From: JACJYE01 sp964432875
GTDB lineage: Bacteria > Bacteroidota > Bacteroidia > Chitinophagales > Saprospiraceae
DNA: 19,351 nt
Assembly (NCBI GenBank): GCA_964432875.1
Contig: CAYSPJ010000096.1
Span: forward strand, 1-19,351
Reading direction: 5' to 3'
Under the pieces are notes generated by a model that saw nothing but the letters and a program-made list of their open reading frames with translations, was not told the origin of the DNA and ran no database searches. The position numbers and the translations under genes were made by a program. This document shows positions 1-8,239 of this stretch, piece after piece (within the stretch, counting starts at the first letter, position 1; each line of letters starts with the position of its first letter).

Positions 1-346
1 TACAGTGTGGCAAAAATGATAATGCAAAAATACCCCCCCCCCCCCCCCCAAAGAAAAAAATAATCGGGTGTTTTTTTTCAAAAAAAAATGCCCCACCTGC
101 CCAGTGGCAAAAAAGCCAAAGCATATACGGCGTATCCTCAGGAAAAAGGAGGTTTGTGTTATAGGCTTCCGCTATCGGAATGCCCGCCGCAGAGCGGCGC
201 AACGACGCGCCTCCATCGCCATAAAATCCGTATCTCCGCACCATGCGGCGCATACGGGCAAAGGCAGATGTCGTTGCGGGCAAAACGCCGTTCTCATTAG
301 CCCACTAAACACACCCAGCCTTAAAGGCGTCCACTACCTGCCCCGC
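1..346. other. Intergenic region downstream of the GH38 gene
   Basis: I see no convincing gene here; the open frames at 68-943 and 88-300 on the plus strand have the look of chance or antisense frames. The stretch holds a run of 17 C at 33-49, A- and T-runs at 71-88, and three inverted repeats. One is a probable terminator at 80-109, listed separately. The second, at 185-199, has arms CGCCGC and GCGGCG around an AGA loop. The third, at 228-257, has outer arms CCGTAT and ATACGG and inner arms CCGC and GCGG. Confidence 0.55.
80..109 (-). terminator. Possible rho-independent terminator of the mannosidase transcript
   Basis: Read on the minus strand, a stem of TGCC plus AC pairs with GT plus GGCA (one two-base bulge) around a seven-base loop, and is followed by nine T residues (A run at 80-88 on the plus strand). 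It lies about 240 bases after the GH38 stop codon, in the right direction to end that transcript. The stem is short and bulged, so this is only a reasonable guess. Confidence 0.35.
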
Positions 347-3300
347 TCAAAAACTGATCCTGAAAAACCGGCTCTCGTAGGGCGCCAGCTCCAAGCGGTT
401 ATCGGCCAGGGGGCGGCCGGTCACGTCCACGGCTTGGCAAAGCAGCGGGGTGCCGGTCTTGCCGTGGCGCAGCTCCAGCGTGCTCTGCTGGCCGCCGATT
501 TCGCGGACGTGGAAGATGGCCGAGCGCCCGTCCGCTTCCGGGGTGGCGCTCACCAGCAGCAGGTTTTCCGGCCAGCCGGTGAGGTAGCTGCCTTGCCATT
601 GCGCCTCGCCCGCGCCGCCGCCGGGCAGCACGCGGCTCAGGAAGGGCGTGCGGTGGCCCCAGCCAAAGCGGCTCGCCGCGGGCATGCCGTGGTCGGCGCT
701 GCTCGTCAGGGAATAGAGCCAGGTGTGCCCGCCGTGCTGGTCGGCGTTGAAATTCGTGACCCAGTAATTGTTCATCGGCCAGCCGTAGAGGTGGGTCGTG
801 GCTGGGGTGGCCCCCGCCTGGAAGCGGCCGGTATTGATGCCCCCGAATTGCATCAGCGGCAGCTCCGCCGAGCTGAGCATGATCTGGGCGCGCTCGTTCG
901 ACAGGCGGGCGTAGTTCTGCACCGTGTTCCAGTCGTTGGCTGAGCCGGGGATCTGGTCAATGCCAGCGCGGACTTCGCCGCCTTGTACGTCGAAAGCCAA
1001 CTGGCCGTTTTCCAGCTGCAGCGGGAAGGCGATGTAGATGCCCTCGGGATCGGTCACCAGTTTTTTCTCGATGGCATAGGCCAGGTCAATCCGCTTGTCC
1101 GTGTTGAACAGCCGGATTTCAAATTCGTAAGTGCCGTCTCGATGCGCCGCGCGGGTGTTGCCTTTGAAGCGCACCGCATTCCAGACCGCCCCTTCCTCGT
1201 AGCCGTCAAACCACACTTTTTCCAAGCCTTCGCGCGTGTAGTCCTCGAGCTTGAAAGACTCCATCTGCGTGCGGTTGTCGAGCAGCTCGTAGATGAACTC
1301 GCCGAATTTCCAGCTGGCCTTGGGATCCACCAGCTCCAGGTTCAGCGCCTTGTCGGTAATGCTGGCAATGGTGCCGCGCTCCAGGTCGAGTTGGATTTTG
1401 TACCACTGGTTTTCCAGGGTACGCACTTCTTCAGCAGTCTTGGGCTGGCTCGGCGGCGGTGTCTCTCCCTCGAGGCGGATGACGAATTTTTTATAGCCAA
1501 AGGCCGGGATGTCTTCCACCCAGATGGCCCAGTAGGTGCCGTCGGAATGGCGTTCCACCGGCTGGGCTTTGGCGGGCTTGCCGCTTTGGTCGGCGATGGT
1601 GAAAGGCGTATAGCGCGGCAGTATCTGGTGGTCAATATACACCTTGATCAAGCCGCTGCGGGGCCAGTTGAGGGTATTGAAGACCAGCAGTGCCGGTTCT
1701 TTTTCGCGGGCAACGAAGCTCTGCAGCAGCCCCATGGCCTCTTCGCCCAGCATCTTCGCCCGGCGGGCAGCCTCCCAGGCATAGGATTCCTTGATGGCGC
1801 GCTGCTCCATGGTGTAGCGGTGGAAAGGCTCCCGCACGCTGGCGTGGTAGCCCACAGTATGTTCGGTGTAAAACAGCAGCCCCGCATTGGCCAGCTCGAT
1901 GCGGTCGGCGATTTTTGTGGGCAGGGCAGCGCCTTGCAGGGCAGCCATGCTCAGCCCGGCGCTATAGGCGATCAGGTCGCTCTGGGCCTGGCGGGTAGCC
2001 GCTACCGCCCGGGCCGAAGCCCCGAAACCGTCGGTCCACCAATCGGGCCAAGCGCCGCGGATGACCTGGAAGCGCTCGCCATAGCGGTTTTCCATCTCCT
2101 CGAAAAATTCCGTGGCAGTAGCCGTTTTGAGCTTGGGCCAGGTGTATTTTTCATTCCACTGCCGGATCATCTCGCACGCCTGGGTCGAGGGCGGCGAGTT
2201 GTCCACCAGATAGCCGGAATGCTGGATGGAGATGAGGTCGTATTCGTAGCCCTTGGCTTCCAGGTTGGTCAGGTAGGTCAGCAGTTCGTCTTCAAAGGCG
2301 TTGAAATCGCCGGCATGGATTTTGAAGGCATTGCCAGTCATGTAGTGCTCGGCGCGGAAAGCCAGCATGCGCTTGCCAGAGGGCGATTCCCACCAGAATA
2401 GCGTAGGCTTGTCGAAGCAGATGAGGGCCCGGTGGCCGTGGGTACCCATGTTGAGGTACTTCACCCCCAGCTCGCTGAAATAATCGCACAAGCCCCAGCC
2501 GATGCCGTTCACGTCGTTCTGCATGGCAGTCACGATGGGTTGCCCGATTTGCTCCTGCATGCGCCGGATGGGCTGGAGGGAAGCCGCCAGGGTCTGCTCG
2601 TCGGGCAGCTCGTCAAAGTTAAAATACATGCCGGTCAGCTCGATGCGCCCTTCCGCGACCCTGCGCTTCAGGCGTTCGATCTGCTGAACCGGGCGGCTTT
2701 TCAGGTATTCGTCCACCGCCCAGGAAGCCTCGCAGGTCCAGCGGAACTGCGCTTCTTCAGGGTAGGCGTCGGTATTGTCGCAGTAATCCAGGGCATAGTC
2801 AATGAAGCGCAGGTGCTCGCCCAGGATCTCGGTCTGCGAGCGGGTGTAGCCGATATCGGTGTGCGAATGTTGCACGAAGTTGACGCGCCACTGGCGCACC
2901 GGGTTCAGCTCCAGGCTGCCCGTCCAGGTGCGGGCGGCTGTTTCGAGCTGATAAGCTACCGCAGTTTTGCGCTCCACGGCGGGGAGCTGCAGCTTGACGT
3001 AGTTATAGCCGAAGGCCAGCGGGGTTTCGGCGACCAACTGCCCGCCTACCGATACCTTGGCTACATCCGGCCCGCCGAAGTGGAAGATGCCCGCCACCCC
3101 GAGCTGATAGCGCTGCCCCCCAGCCTCCGTCAAGGCCGGCAGGGCCTTGACGTTGATGCCGCTCTCGATGGGGTACTGAAAAGTCATGTACCAGGAGCTT
3201 TTGTCGAACCGCCCGCCCGTCGCCTGCAGGGTCAGCGCCCGGCCGGGCGCTACCTGCCGGGCAGGGATAGACAAGAAGATGAACCCGAAGCGGTCGCCGT

Positions 3301-3715
3301 GCTGATCGATCATATCGGATTGGAACGACAGCCGGCTGCCGTCTTCTGCCGTGAGCGACCACTGCTCGGTGCCATCCGACCAGAAGGTGAATTTTTTGAC
3401 GCCATTTACTGCCAGGTCAAAGCCGGCCTTGCCGGGCGAAGAGCCGATGCCGGCCAGCCAGACAAAGGTCACGTACTCGGAGTCCAGCCGCGCCGGCGCC
3501 GGAGCAGTCTTCCAGGTCATCGAAGAACTGCCGCTCGTGGCGCGGATCAGCAGGCTCTGCTTGGCTACCGGGATGGAGGAATGGTACGAAAAGTCGTTCC
3601 CGGAAATTTTCTGCTCAAAGCCGTTGACGATGGTCGTGTTGAGCTCCAGCGGCCCTTGGGCCAGCAGGGTCGCCCCCGCGAAAATCAGTGCTAAGGTTAG
3701 GATTGCTGTCCTCAT
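347..3715 (-). CDS. Secreted glycoside hydrolase family 38 (alpha-mannosidase-like)
   Basis: A 1122-residue protein with an N-terminal signal peptide (hydrophobic residues about 3-18, ending LLAQG), so it acts in the periplasm or at the cell surface. Residues about 20-270 look like beta-rich accessory modules. The GH38 catalytic domain starts near residue 275 with HSHTDIGYT (283-291), which matches the family zinc motif in which a His and an Asp bind zinc (here probably H285 and D287). The second Asp region, MYFNFDELPDE (363-373), and a later TEHTVGYHA segment correspond to the remaining metal and nucleophile regions. The large C-terminal part fits the beta-sandwich half of GH38 enzymes. The family removes alpha-linked mannose; neighbours with isomerase, kinase and permease functions support mannose release. 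The start lies five bases from an assembly gap, so its promoter is not visible. Confidence 0.9.
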   Translation of the reverse strand: MRTAILTLALIFAGATLLAQGPLELNTTIVNGFEQKISGNDFSYHSSIPVAKQSLLIRATSGSSSMTWKTAPAPARLDSEYVTFVWLAGIGSSPGKAGFDLAVNGVKKFTFWSDGTEQWSLTAEDGSRLSFQSDMIDQHGDRFGFIFLSIPARQVAPGRALTLQATGGRFDKSSWYMTFQYPIESGINVKALPALTEAGGQRYQLGVAGIFHFGGPDVAKVSVGGQLVAETPLAFGYNYVKLQLPAVERKTAVAYQLETAARTWTGSLELNPVRQWRVNFVQHSHTDIGYTRSQTEILGEHLRFIDYALDYCDNTDAYPEEAQFRWTCEASWAVDEYLKSRPVQQIERLKRRVAEGRIELTGMYFNFDELPDEQTLAASLQPIRRMQEQIGQPIVTAMQNDVNGIGWGLCDYFSELGVKYLNMGTHGHRALICFDKPTLFWWESPSGKRMLAFRAEHYMTGNAFKIHAGDFNAFEDELLTYLTNLEAKGYEYDLISIQHSGYLVDNSPPSTQACEMIRQWNEKYTWPKLKTATATEFFEEMENRYGERFQVIRGAWPDWWTDGFGASARAVAATRQAQSDLIAYSAGLSMAALQGAALPTKIADRIELANAGLLFYTEHTVGYHASVREPFHRYTMEQRAIKESYAWEAARRAKMLGEEAMGLLQSFVAREKEPALLVFNTLNWPRSGLIKVYIDHQILPRYTPFTIADQSGKPAKAQPVERHSDGTYWAIWVEDIPAFGYKKFVIRLEGETPPPSQPKTAEEVRTLENQWYKIQLDLERGTIASITDKALNLELVDPKASWKFGEFIYELLDNRTQMESFKLEDYTREGLEKVWFDGYEEGAVWNAVRFKGNTRAAHRDGTYEFEIRLFNTDKRIDLAYAIEKKLVTDPEGIYIAFPLQLENGQLAFDVQGGEVRAGIDQIPGSANDWNTVQNYARLSNERAQIMLSSAELPLMQFGGINTGRFQAGATPATTHLYGWPMNNYWVTNFNADQHGGHTWLYSLTSSADHGMPAASRFGWGHRTPFLSRVLPGGGAGEAQWQGSYLTGWPENLLLVSATPEADGRSAIFHVREIGGQQSTLELRHGKTGTPLLCQAVDVTGRPLADNRLELAPYESRFFRISF

Positions 3716-3719
3716 GGTT

Positions 3720-3819
3720 NNNNNNNNNNNNNNNNNNNNNNNNNNNNNNNNNNNNNNNNNNNNNNNNNNNNNNNNNNNNNNNNNNNNNNNNNNNNNNNNN
3801 NNNNNNNNNNNNNNNNNNN
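3720..3819. other. Assembly gap (100 N)
   Basis: Exactly 100 undetermined bases, the conventional size for a scaffold gap of unknown length. It removes the C-terminal end of the DUF5615 gene and the upstream region of the GH38 gene. Whether these two loci are truly adjacent, and whether other genes lie between, cannot be told. Confidence 0.97.
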
Positions 3820-4022
3820 TCGGCAGGAAAGCGGATGATGTCGGCGAAATCCAAATCCAGCGTTATCAGGCAGCGGTTTTCTGCTATGCAAACCTGATAC
3901 AAATCCGCGTCAGGGATACCGGATAGTTTTTCGGCCAAGACTGATTCGGCATCATGGCCACGCCCAGCAAGCAATTCGGCAAGCGCGGGGCTGAAGTTCT
4001 CGTCAAGTTTGAATGCCGGCAT
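3820..4022 (-). CDS. DUF5615 PIN-like toxin, truncated by the gap
   Basis: The visible 67 residues start MPAFKLDENFSP, the usual opening of DUF5615 PIN-like proteins (an acidic D-E pair right after the first strand), and include LITLDLDFADI, the second acidic cluster of the PIN fold. PIN-like toxins are metal-dependent RNases. I chose the ATG at 4022 rather than the longer frame starting at 4061, because it follows the DUF433 stop by one base and gives the family-typical N-terminus. The family is usually about 110-120 residues, so roughly the last third is lost in the gap. It is almost certainly co-transcribed with the DUF433 gene ahead of it. Toxicity is inferred from the family, not shown. 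Confidence 0.8.
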
Positions 4023-4023
4023 G

Positions 4024-4263
4024 TCAGGCAGCAGCGATGTTGATGGAAACAAAGTGTTCATGCGACATAGCTGCGCCGTAGGCCAGGCAAGCCAAAATGT
4101 CTTCTTTCTCCAACTGCGGATACTCCTGCAAAATATCCTCTACGCTCGAACCCGAGGCGAGGAAATCGAGGATAAGAGATACCCAGATTCGCGTACCTTT
4201 AATGCAAGGCTTTCCAAAACACACTTGCGGATTGACCGAAATTCTTTCCAGGAGCGGGTTCAT
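4024..4263 (-). CDS. DUF433 family antitoxin
   Basis: A 79-residue protein with the DUF433 pattern: RISVNPQVCFGKPCIKGTRI, then a helical segment ending in DILACLAYG. DUF433 proteins are small DNA-binding-type antitoxins regularly paired with DUF5615 PIN-like toxins, as here (TGA, one base, ATG). The frame is open up to 4323, but the start at 4263 gives the usual family N-terminus. A TATATTTG promoter box lies at 4289-4296, inside the longer frame, which also supports the short start. The pair sits between the isomerase gene and the GH38 gene and is not functionally related to either, suggesting an insertion into the sugar locus. Confidence 0.85.
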   Translation of the reverse strand: MNPLLERISVNPQVCFGKPCIKGTRIWVSLILDFLASGSSVEDILQEYPQLEKEDILACLAYGAAMSHEHFVSINIAAA

Positions 4264-4288
4264 TGACTTGATGGATTTGCTTTCAAGG

Positions 4289-4296
4289 CAAATATA
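4289..4296 (-). promoter_or_regulatory. Promoter -7 box for the toxin-antitoxin pair
   Basis: On the minus strand this reads TATATTTG, a perfect match to the Bacteroidota -7 consensus TAnnTTTG, 25 bases before the DUF433 start. TTTG sequences upstream could serve as the -33 element, but their spacing (14 or 24 bases) is off the usual 19 or so. Confidence 0.4.
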
Positions 4297-4343
4297 CTGC
4301 TTTTTGAGGACAAACCAGTTCAAACCCTGGCTTATTTTCTCCT

Positions 4344-6125
4344 CTACCTCGCTCCTCCTCCTTTCACAAACGCCTTCACCACCAAGGCCTCGCCCCCGCC
4401 TTCATTGATGAGGCGGTAAGCGCCGGCGGCAGCGGGCACCACGAAGGTTTCGGCATAGCGGAAGCGCATGATAACGCCCTGCTGCGTCTCCACCCTGATG
4501 GCCTGGCCTTCGACCAGGTTCAGCACGTGAAATTGATCGTTCGTCCGTATTTCCACCTGACTTTTCAGATGGATGCGATGGATGTCGTAAAAATGCTCTT
4601 CATGGGTTGGGAGGTGGTATAGCGCCCAATCCGGGCCCTGCTCGAGCCGCACCGGTTGGGGCTTCAGCTTTTCCGCCACGTAGCGCCCCTGGCGCTCGAA
4701 ACGGAGGTTGGCCATGCCCCGCTCGATATTCAGCGGGCGGGGCTTGCCGTCCAGGTCGGGGCGCAGCCAGTCGTACAGCTTGAAGGTGAAGATGTAGGGC
4801 GTGGCGCTGATTTCGAGCACCAGGTTGTTTTGCCCCGAGGCGTGGATCGTCCCCGGCGGGATGAGGAACAGATCGTGCTTGCGGGCCGGCAGTTTTTGTA
4901 CGTATCTCTCGACTTCCAGCGCTGCTCCCCGCTCGAAGCTGGCGGTCAGCGCCTGCTCAAAAGCAGCAGGCTCGATGCCTTCCTGAAAGCCAAGATAGAC
5001 GACGGCATCTTTTCCGGCATCCAGGATGTAGTAAGTCTCCTCTTGGGTGAAAGCTTCGCCGAAATGCGCTTTGGCATATTCGGGCAGGGGGTGGCACTGC
5101 ACGGAAAGGTTGCCGCCGTCGAAGGTGTCGAGAAAGTCGAAGCGGATGGGGAAGGCAGTGCCAAAACGCGCGAAGGCGTCCCCTAGTACCGCTGCCGCTT
5201 CCTGAAACATGAGGCAGTCGAAAGACACTTCCAGCAGGTGGCCAGAGCTTTCGAAGACCAGCCCGTTTTCGGGGGTGATCAGCTCGAAAGACCAGGCGTA
5301 GTTGGGTGCCTCTGGATTCAGCCCGGCGACGTGCTGCCGAGACCACTGCCCCCCCCAGACGCCCGGCTCAAACCAGGGCCGCACCCGGAAGACATTGCGG
5401 CTGAGCTGCGCCAGCCCCCGGCGGATGTCCGCAGCATGCGCCCAGGTGATCTCCACCGGGCGCTGCCCGTCAACCAGGAGGTCGAGCCGGGGTAAGAGCG
5501 TCTGCTTATGCTGGTTCAAGACCATCCAGTCCACAAAGTAGAAGCGCTTGTACATCGCCTTGGGGTCGAAGGCCGCTGCGGCGCCCAGGTTGGTGATGGA
5601 TTGGGCCCGCGCCCGGAATTGCAGCTCGTTTTTGGGCAAATCCACATAAGCCAGCAGCCCTTCGGCTGGCGCCAGGGCGGCCCCCGGGCCGTAGATGATG
5701 TTCAGGTCATAAGCAGGATCAGGGCGGAGTTGCGGCCGCTTTTGCGCATCGAAAAAATCCTCCAGGCTCAAACTCGCCCTGGTGCCGAAAATCGGGTCAT
5801 CCCCGCCCAGAAAAGGCGCAATCAGCTGGTCTATTTCGGCCGGTGATTTCAAAGCCGATGAGACGTCCAGCCAGTTGACCGTCGCGCCCGCGGCATTGAA
5901 AAACGGTTGCAGCCGGGCCCGCAAATCGCCGAAAAACACGCCCTGGTAACCATCCAGCAGCACCACGCGCTGCTTCAGGAACTCGCGGGCGAGCCCCGCG
6001 CAGCCTGCCTGGATCAGCCCCTCGCCCAGGGGATGAGCTGGATACAGGTCGTAGCCCCCGGGCGCTGCAGTTGGTTTTTGCGCCGGCATCAGGTATTGTT
6101 GGGTCTTGCGCCAGTGTTCTGTCAT
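4344..6125 (-). CDS. Class I mannose-6-phosphate isomerase-like protein
   Basis: A 593-residue cupin-type phosphomannose isomerase, about 200 residues longer than a standard class I enzyme at the N-terminus. The zinc ligands of the family are recognisable: Q343 and H345 in SVQCHPL, E363 in QEETYYIL, and H428 in IPPGTIHASG. A WGG segment near 257-259 matches the start of the isomerase core. The N-terminal extension contains VVLLDGYQGVFFGDLRARL (54-72), which resembles the core strand and following helix of nucleoside-kinase-like proteins but has no Walker A loop, so it is probably non-catalytic. Expected reaction: mannose-6-phosphate to fructose-6-phosphate in the cytoplasm. It overlaps the permease gene by four bases (ATGA), so it is translated from the same mRNA as the permease and kinase. 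Confidence 0.85.
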   Translation of the reverse strand: MTEHWRKTQQYLMPAQKPTAAPGGYDLYPAHPLGEGLIQAGCAGLAREFLKQRVVLLDGYQGVFFGDLRARLQPFFNAAGATVNWLDVSSALKSPAEIDQLIAPFLGGDDPIFGTRASLSLEDFFDAQKRPQLRPDPAYDLNIIYGPGAALAPAEGLLAYVDLPKNELQFRARAQSITNLGAAAAFDPKAMYKRFYFVDWMVLNQHKQTLLPRLDLLVDGQRPVEITWAHAADIRRGLAQLSRNVFRVRPWFEPGVWGGQWSRQHVAGLNPEAPNYAWSFELITPENGLVFESSGHLLEVSFDCLMFQEAAAVLGDAFARFGTAFPIRFDFLDTFDGGNLSVQCHPLPEYAKAHFGEAFTQEETYYILDAGKDAVVYLGFQEGIEPAAFEQALTASFERGAALEVERYVQKLPARKHDLFLIPPGTIHASGQNNLVLEISATPYIFTFKLYDWLRPDLDGKPRPLNIERGMANLRFERQGRYVAEKLKPQPVRLEQGPDWALYHLPTHEEHFYDIHRIHLKSQVEIRTNDQFHVLNLVEGQAIRVETQQGVIMRFRYAETFVVPAAAGAYRLINEGGGEALVVKAFVKGGGAR

Positions 6126-7309
6126 CGGTCCGATGCTTTAGTTACGTCTTCTGTTGCCGCTTTCATGGAGACAAAGCCAGCGAGGAAGATCAAATACAGC
6201 GCACAGGCGACCAGGACGAACATCCCTGCTCTCACGCTCAGCACGTCCGTGACGCTGCCGATGAGCGGCGGGATGAACGCCCCTCCCGAAACCGCCATGA
6301 TCATCAGGCCCGAAATTTCGTTGGCCCGGCCGGTGTATTGGCTGACCGTGATGGAAAAGATGAGCGGGAAAATATTGGCCGCCGCCATCCCGATCAGAAA
6401 CATCAGCACAAAGGCATAAAAAGCGGAGGGCGACCAGATGAAAGCCACCACGGCCAGCAAAGTGGCTGCTGCCGAATACAGGAGAAACCGGCCCGAGTGC
6501 CAGCGCGTCAGCAGCAGCGCGCCGAGGAAGGTGCCGAGCATCTTGCCGAAAAAATACAGGCTGCGCCCTTGTTTGGCCGGCTCGGGGCTGACCCCCAGCT
6601 CTTCGATCAGAAACTGCCCGGAGGTGGAGTTGATGCCCACGTCGATCCCCACGATGAAGAAAATGCCCAGCACCATCCATAGGATGTAGGGGATGCCGAG
6701 CAATTGAAAGGCCGATTTGAAGGTCGCTTTTTTTTCGGTAACCGCCGATTCAGTCACTGGCGCCAGATGCAGCCAGAGGACGGAAAGGAGGGAAAAGCCC
6801 CCAAACAGGAGGAAGACGAGCTTCCAGTTGCCAAAGCGCAGCGCAAAAAAGGAAGCCAGGAAAGGCGCCGCCATCGAGCCGATGGATTTCACAAACTGGG
6901 AAAAGCTCAAGAAGCTGGAACCCCGCTGCGGAGTCACCACGTCGATCAGCAAAGGATTGGCGGAGACCTGGATGATGGTGTTGCCGATGCCCAGCAGCAT
7001 AAACCCGGCCAGCAAAACCGGGAAGGAGTAAAAGGCGAAAGGGAGCAGCAAGCCCGCCGCCGTCACCAGCATCCCGATGTTCACCATGTTGCGCTTGCCG
7101 ATGCGCTCCTGCAAGAGGCCGACCGGCAGCGACAAGGCGAAAAACCAGACGAAGACCGCCAGCGGGATCAGCTGCGCCAGGGCATTGCTGAGCTGGAAAT
7201 CGCTGATGGCATTGTCCACGCCGATGCCCACCAAGTCGCAAAAGCTCATCACGAAGAAGGAGAACAGGACCGGAGTGAGGGCAAAAAGGGGGATTTTCCG
7301 AGTGCTCAT
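6122..7309 (-). CDS. MFS sugar permease (FucP/GlcP-like)
   Basis: A 395-residue, strongly hydrophobic protein consistent with the 12 membrane helices of the major facilitator superfamily. The cytoplasmic loop between helices 2 and 3 carries the MFS signature, here LPVGLLQERIGKR (61-73). The opening TPVLFSFFVMSFCDLVGIGV and the overall pattern resemble the fucose/glucose:H+ symporter branch common in Bacteroidota. It would bring a free monosaccharide across the inner membrane. Context (GH38 enzyme, sugar kinase, phosphomannose isomerase) points to mannose, but substrate cannot be read from the sequence. It is coupled by ATGA overlaps to the kinase upstream and the isomerase downstream. Confidence 0.85.
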   Translation of the reverse strand: MSTRKIPLFALTPVLFSFFVMSFCDLVGIGVDNAISDFQLSNALAQLIPLAVFVWFFALSLPVGLLQERIGKRNMVNIGMLVTAAGLLLPFAFYSFPVLLAGFMLLGIGNTIIQVSANPLLIDVVTPQRGSSFLSFSQFVKSIGSMAAPFLASFFALRFGNWKLVFLLFGGFSLLSVLWLHLAPVTESAVTEKKATFKSAFQLLGIPYILWMVLGIFFIVGIDVGINSTSGQFLIEELGVSPEPAKQGRSLYFFGKMLGTFLGALLLTRWHSGRFLLYSAAATLLAVVAFIWSPSAFYAFVLMFLIGMAAANIFPLIFSITVSQYTGRANEISGLMIMAVSGGAFIPPLIGSVTDVLSVRAGMFVLVACALYLIFLAGFVSMKAATEDVTKASDR

Positions 7310-8238
7310 AGGGGGGTGGATTGACGAGTGAGCTGGGCATAGAAATCATCGTCGCACAGCGCCGCGCTGCCGCAGAGGGCTGCATCCTCGGGATGGGCCG
7401 AGATGTATACCTTTATCACGAGTCCGGCCGCGGCAAAGGCCGCCAGCAACTCCGGCTCGAAGAGTCGGTAAGCCGCCGAGATATTGCCACCGATTACCAG
7501 GGCGCTGGCCTGGAAGCGCTGCAGCCAGGGGGCCAGGAAACGGCCCAGCTTGCGCCCGAAGAGGTGGAAAATGTCGGCAGCCCGGGGATCACTGCCGACT
7601 AAAGCGGCCAGCTCTTTGACCCCCGCCACCGGTTTGCCCGCCAACACTTGGTAGGCGTTGAGGAACCAGCGGGTGGAAAACACCTCATCCGCGATCTGGT
7701 CGCCGACGGGGATGTGGTACAGGAAGCCATCATCCGGCACCCCATCCATTCCGGCCACCGGCTGATGGCCGCGGATGAAGGTGGTGCCAAATCCCGTGCC
7801 CAGGGTGATAGCCAGCAGCCGCTCGTGGGCGGAGGCTGGCCCCCGCAGCGATTCGCCGATGGCAAAGCAGGCGGCATCGTTGAGGAACCTCACCCGAAAA
7901 GCGGCGGGCAGATCCAGCCGGCGGAGGATTTCCTGGCGGACATCTACGCCATACAATGCTTCAAATTTCTCCACGCCCCTGAACCAGGCCACGCCATGCG
8001 GGTAGTCGAAGGGCCCGGGCATGGCAAAGCCGATGCCTTGCAGCGCGGACAGCTCGTAGCCGTCAGCTGCAGCAGCTATCGCCTCTACCCAAGCGGCGAG
8101 GATAGCTTCTTTGCTGGCATGGCAGTTGACGGGGTGCCGCACCTTCGCTTGGCCCACAAAAGCACTGGCCGCTGTATCAAATAGCCGGCAGGTGATGTGG
8201 CTGCCGCCGATGTCTGCTCCTAAGGCGATAGTTCCCAT
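7306..8238 (-). CDS. ROK-family sugar kinase, lacking the usual zinc motif
   Basis: A 310-residue ROK/ASKHA kinase. The phosphate-1 loop is LGADIGGSHITC (6-17), the catalytic base is D121 in FLNDAACFA, and the phosphate-2 loop is ITLGTGFGTTFI (144-155). The cysteine-rich zinc site of classical ROK glucokinases and repressors (CxCGxxGCxE) is absent; in its place is GFLYHIPVGDQIADEVFS. There is no DNA-binding domain, so it is a kinase rather than a repressor. In context it probably phosphorylates imported mannose to mannose-6-phosphate. I chose the ATG at 8238: it follows the GntR stop by one base (TGA T ATG) and directly precedes the ATP-binding strand, whereas the frame open to 8331 would add 31 unrelated residues inside the GntR gene. 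Confidence 0.85.
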   Translation of the reverse strand: MGTIALGADIGGSHITCRLFDTAASAFVGQAKVRHPVNCHASKEAILAAWVEAIAAAADGYELSALQGIGFAMPGPFDYPHGVAWFRGVEKFEALYGVDVRQEILRRLDLPAAFRVRFLNDAACFAIGESLRGPASAHERLLAITLGTGFGTTFIRGHQPVAGMDGVPDDGFLYHIPVGDQIADEVFSTRWFLNAYQVLAGKPVAGVKELAALVGSDPRAADIFHLFGRKLGRFLAPWLQRFQASALVIGGNISAAYRLFEPELLAAFAAAGLVIKVYISAHPEDAALCGSAALCDDDFYAQLTRQSTPL

Positions 8239-8239
8239 A

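Noticed and set aside
68..943. Plus-strand frame from the window start into the GH38 region
   Set aside because: Mostly antisense to the GH38 C-terminus; the first part is low-complexity Lys-rich translation of A/T runs.
983..3694. Long plus-strand open frames (983-2401, 2432-3694) opposite the GH38 gene
   Set aside because: They lie fully antisense to a gene with clear family motifs; high GC makes such frames long, and their residue mix has no recognisable domain.
4023..4061. Longer start for the DUF5615 toxin
   Set aside because: The ATG at 4022 gives the family-typical N-terminus and the one-base junction with the antitoxin stop.
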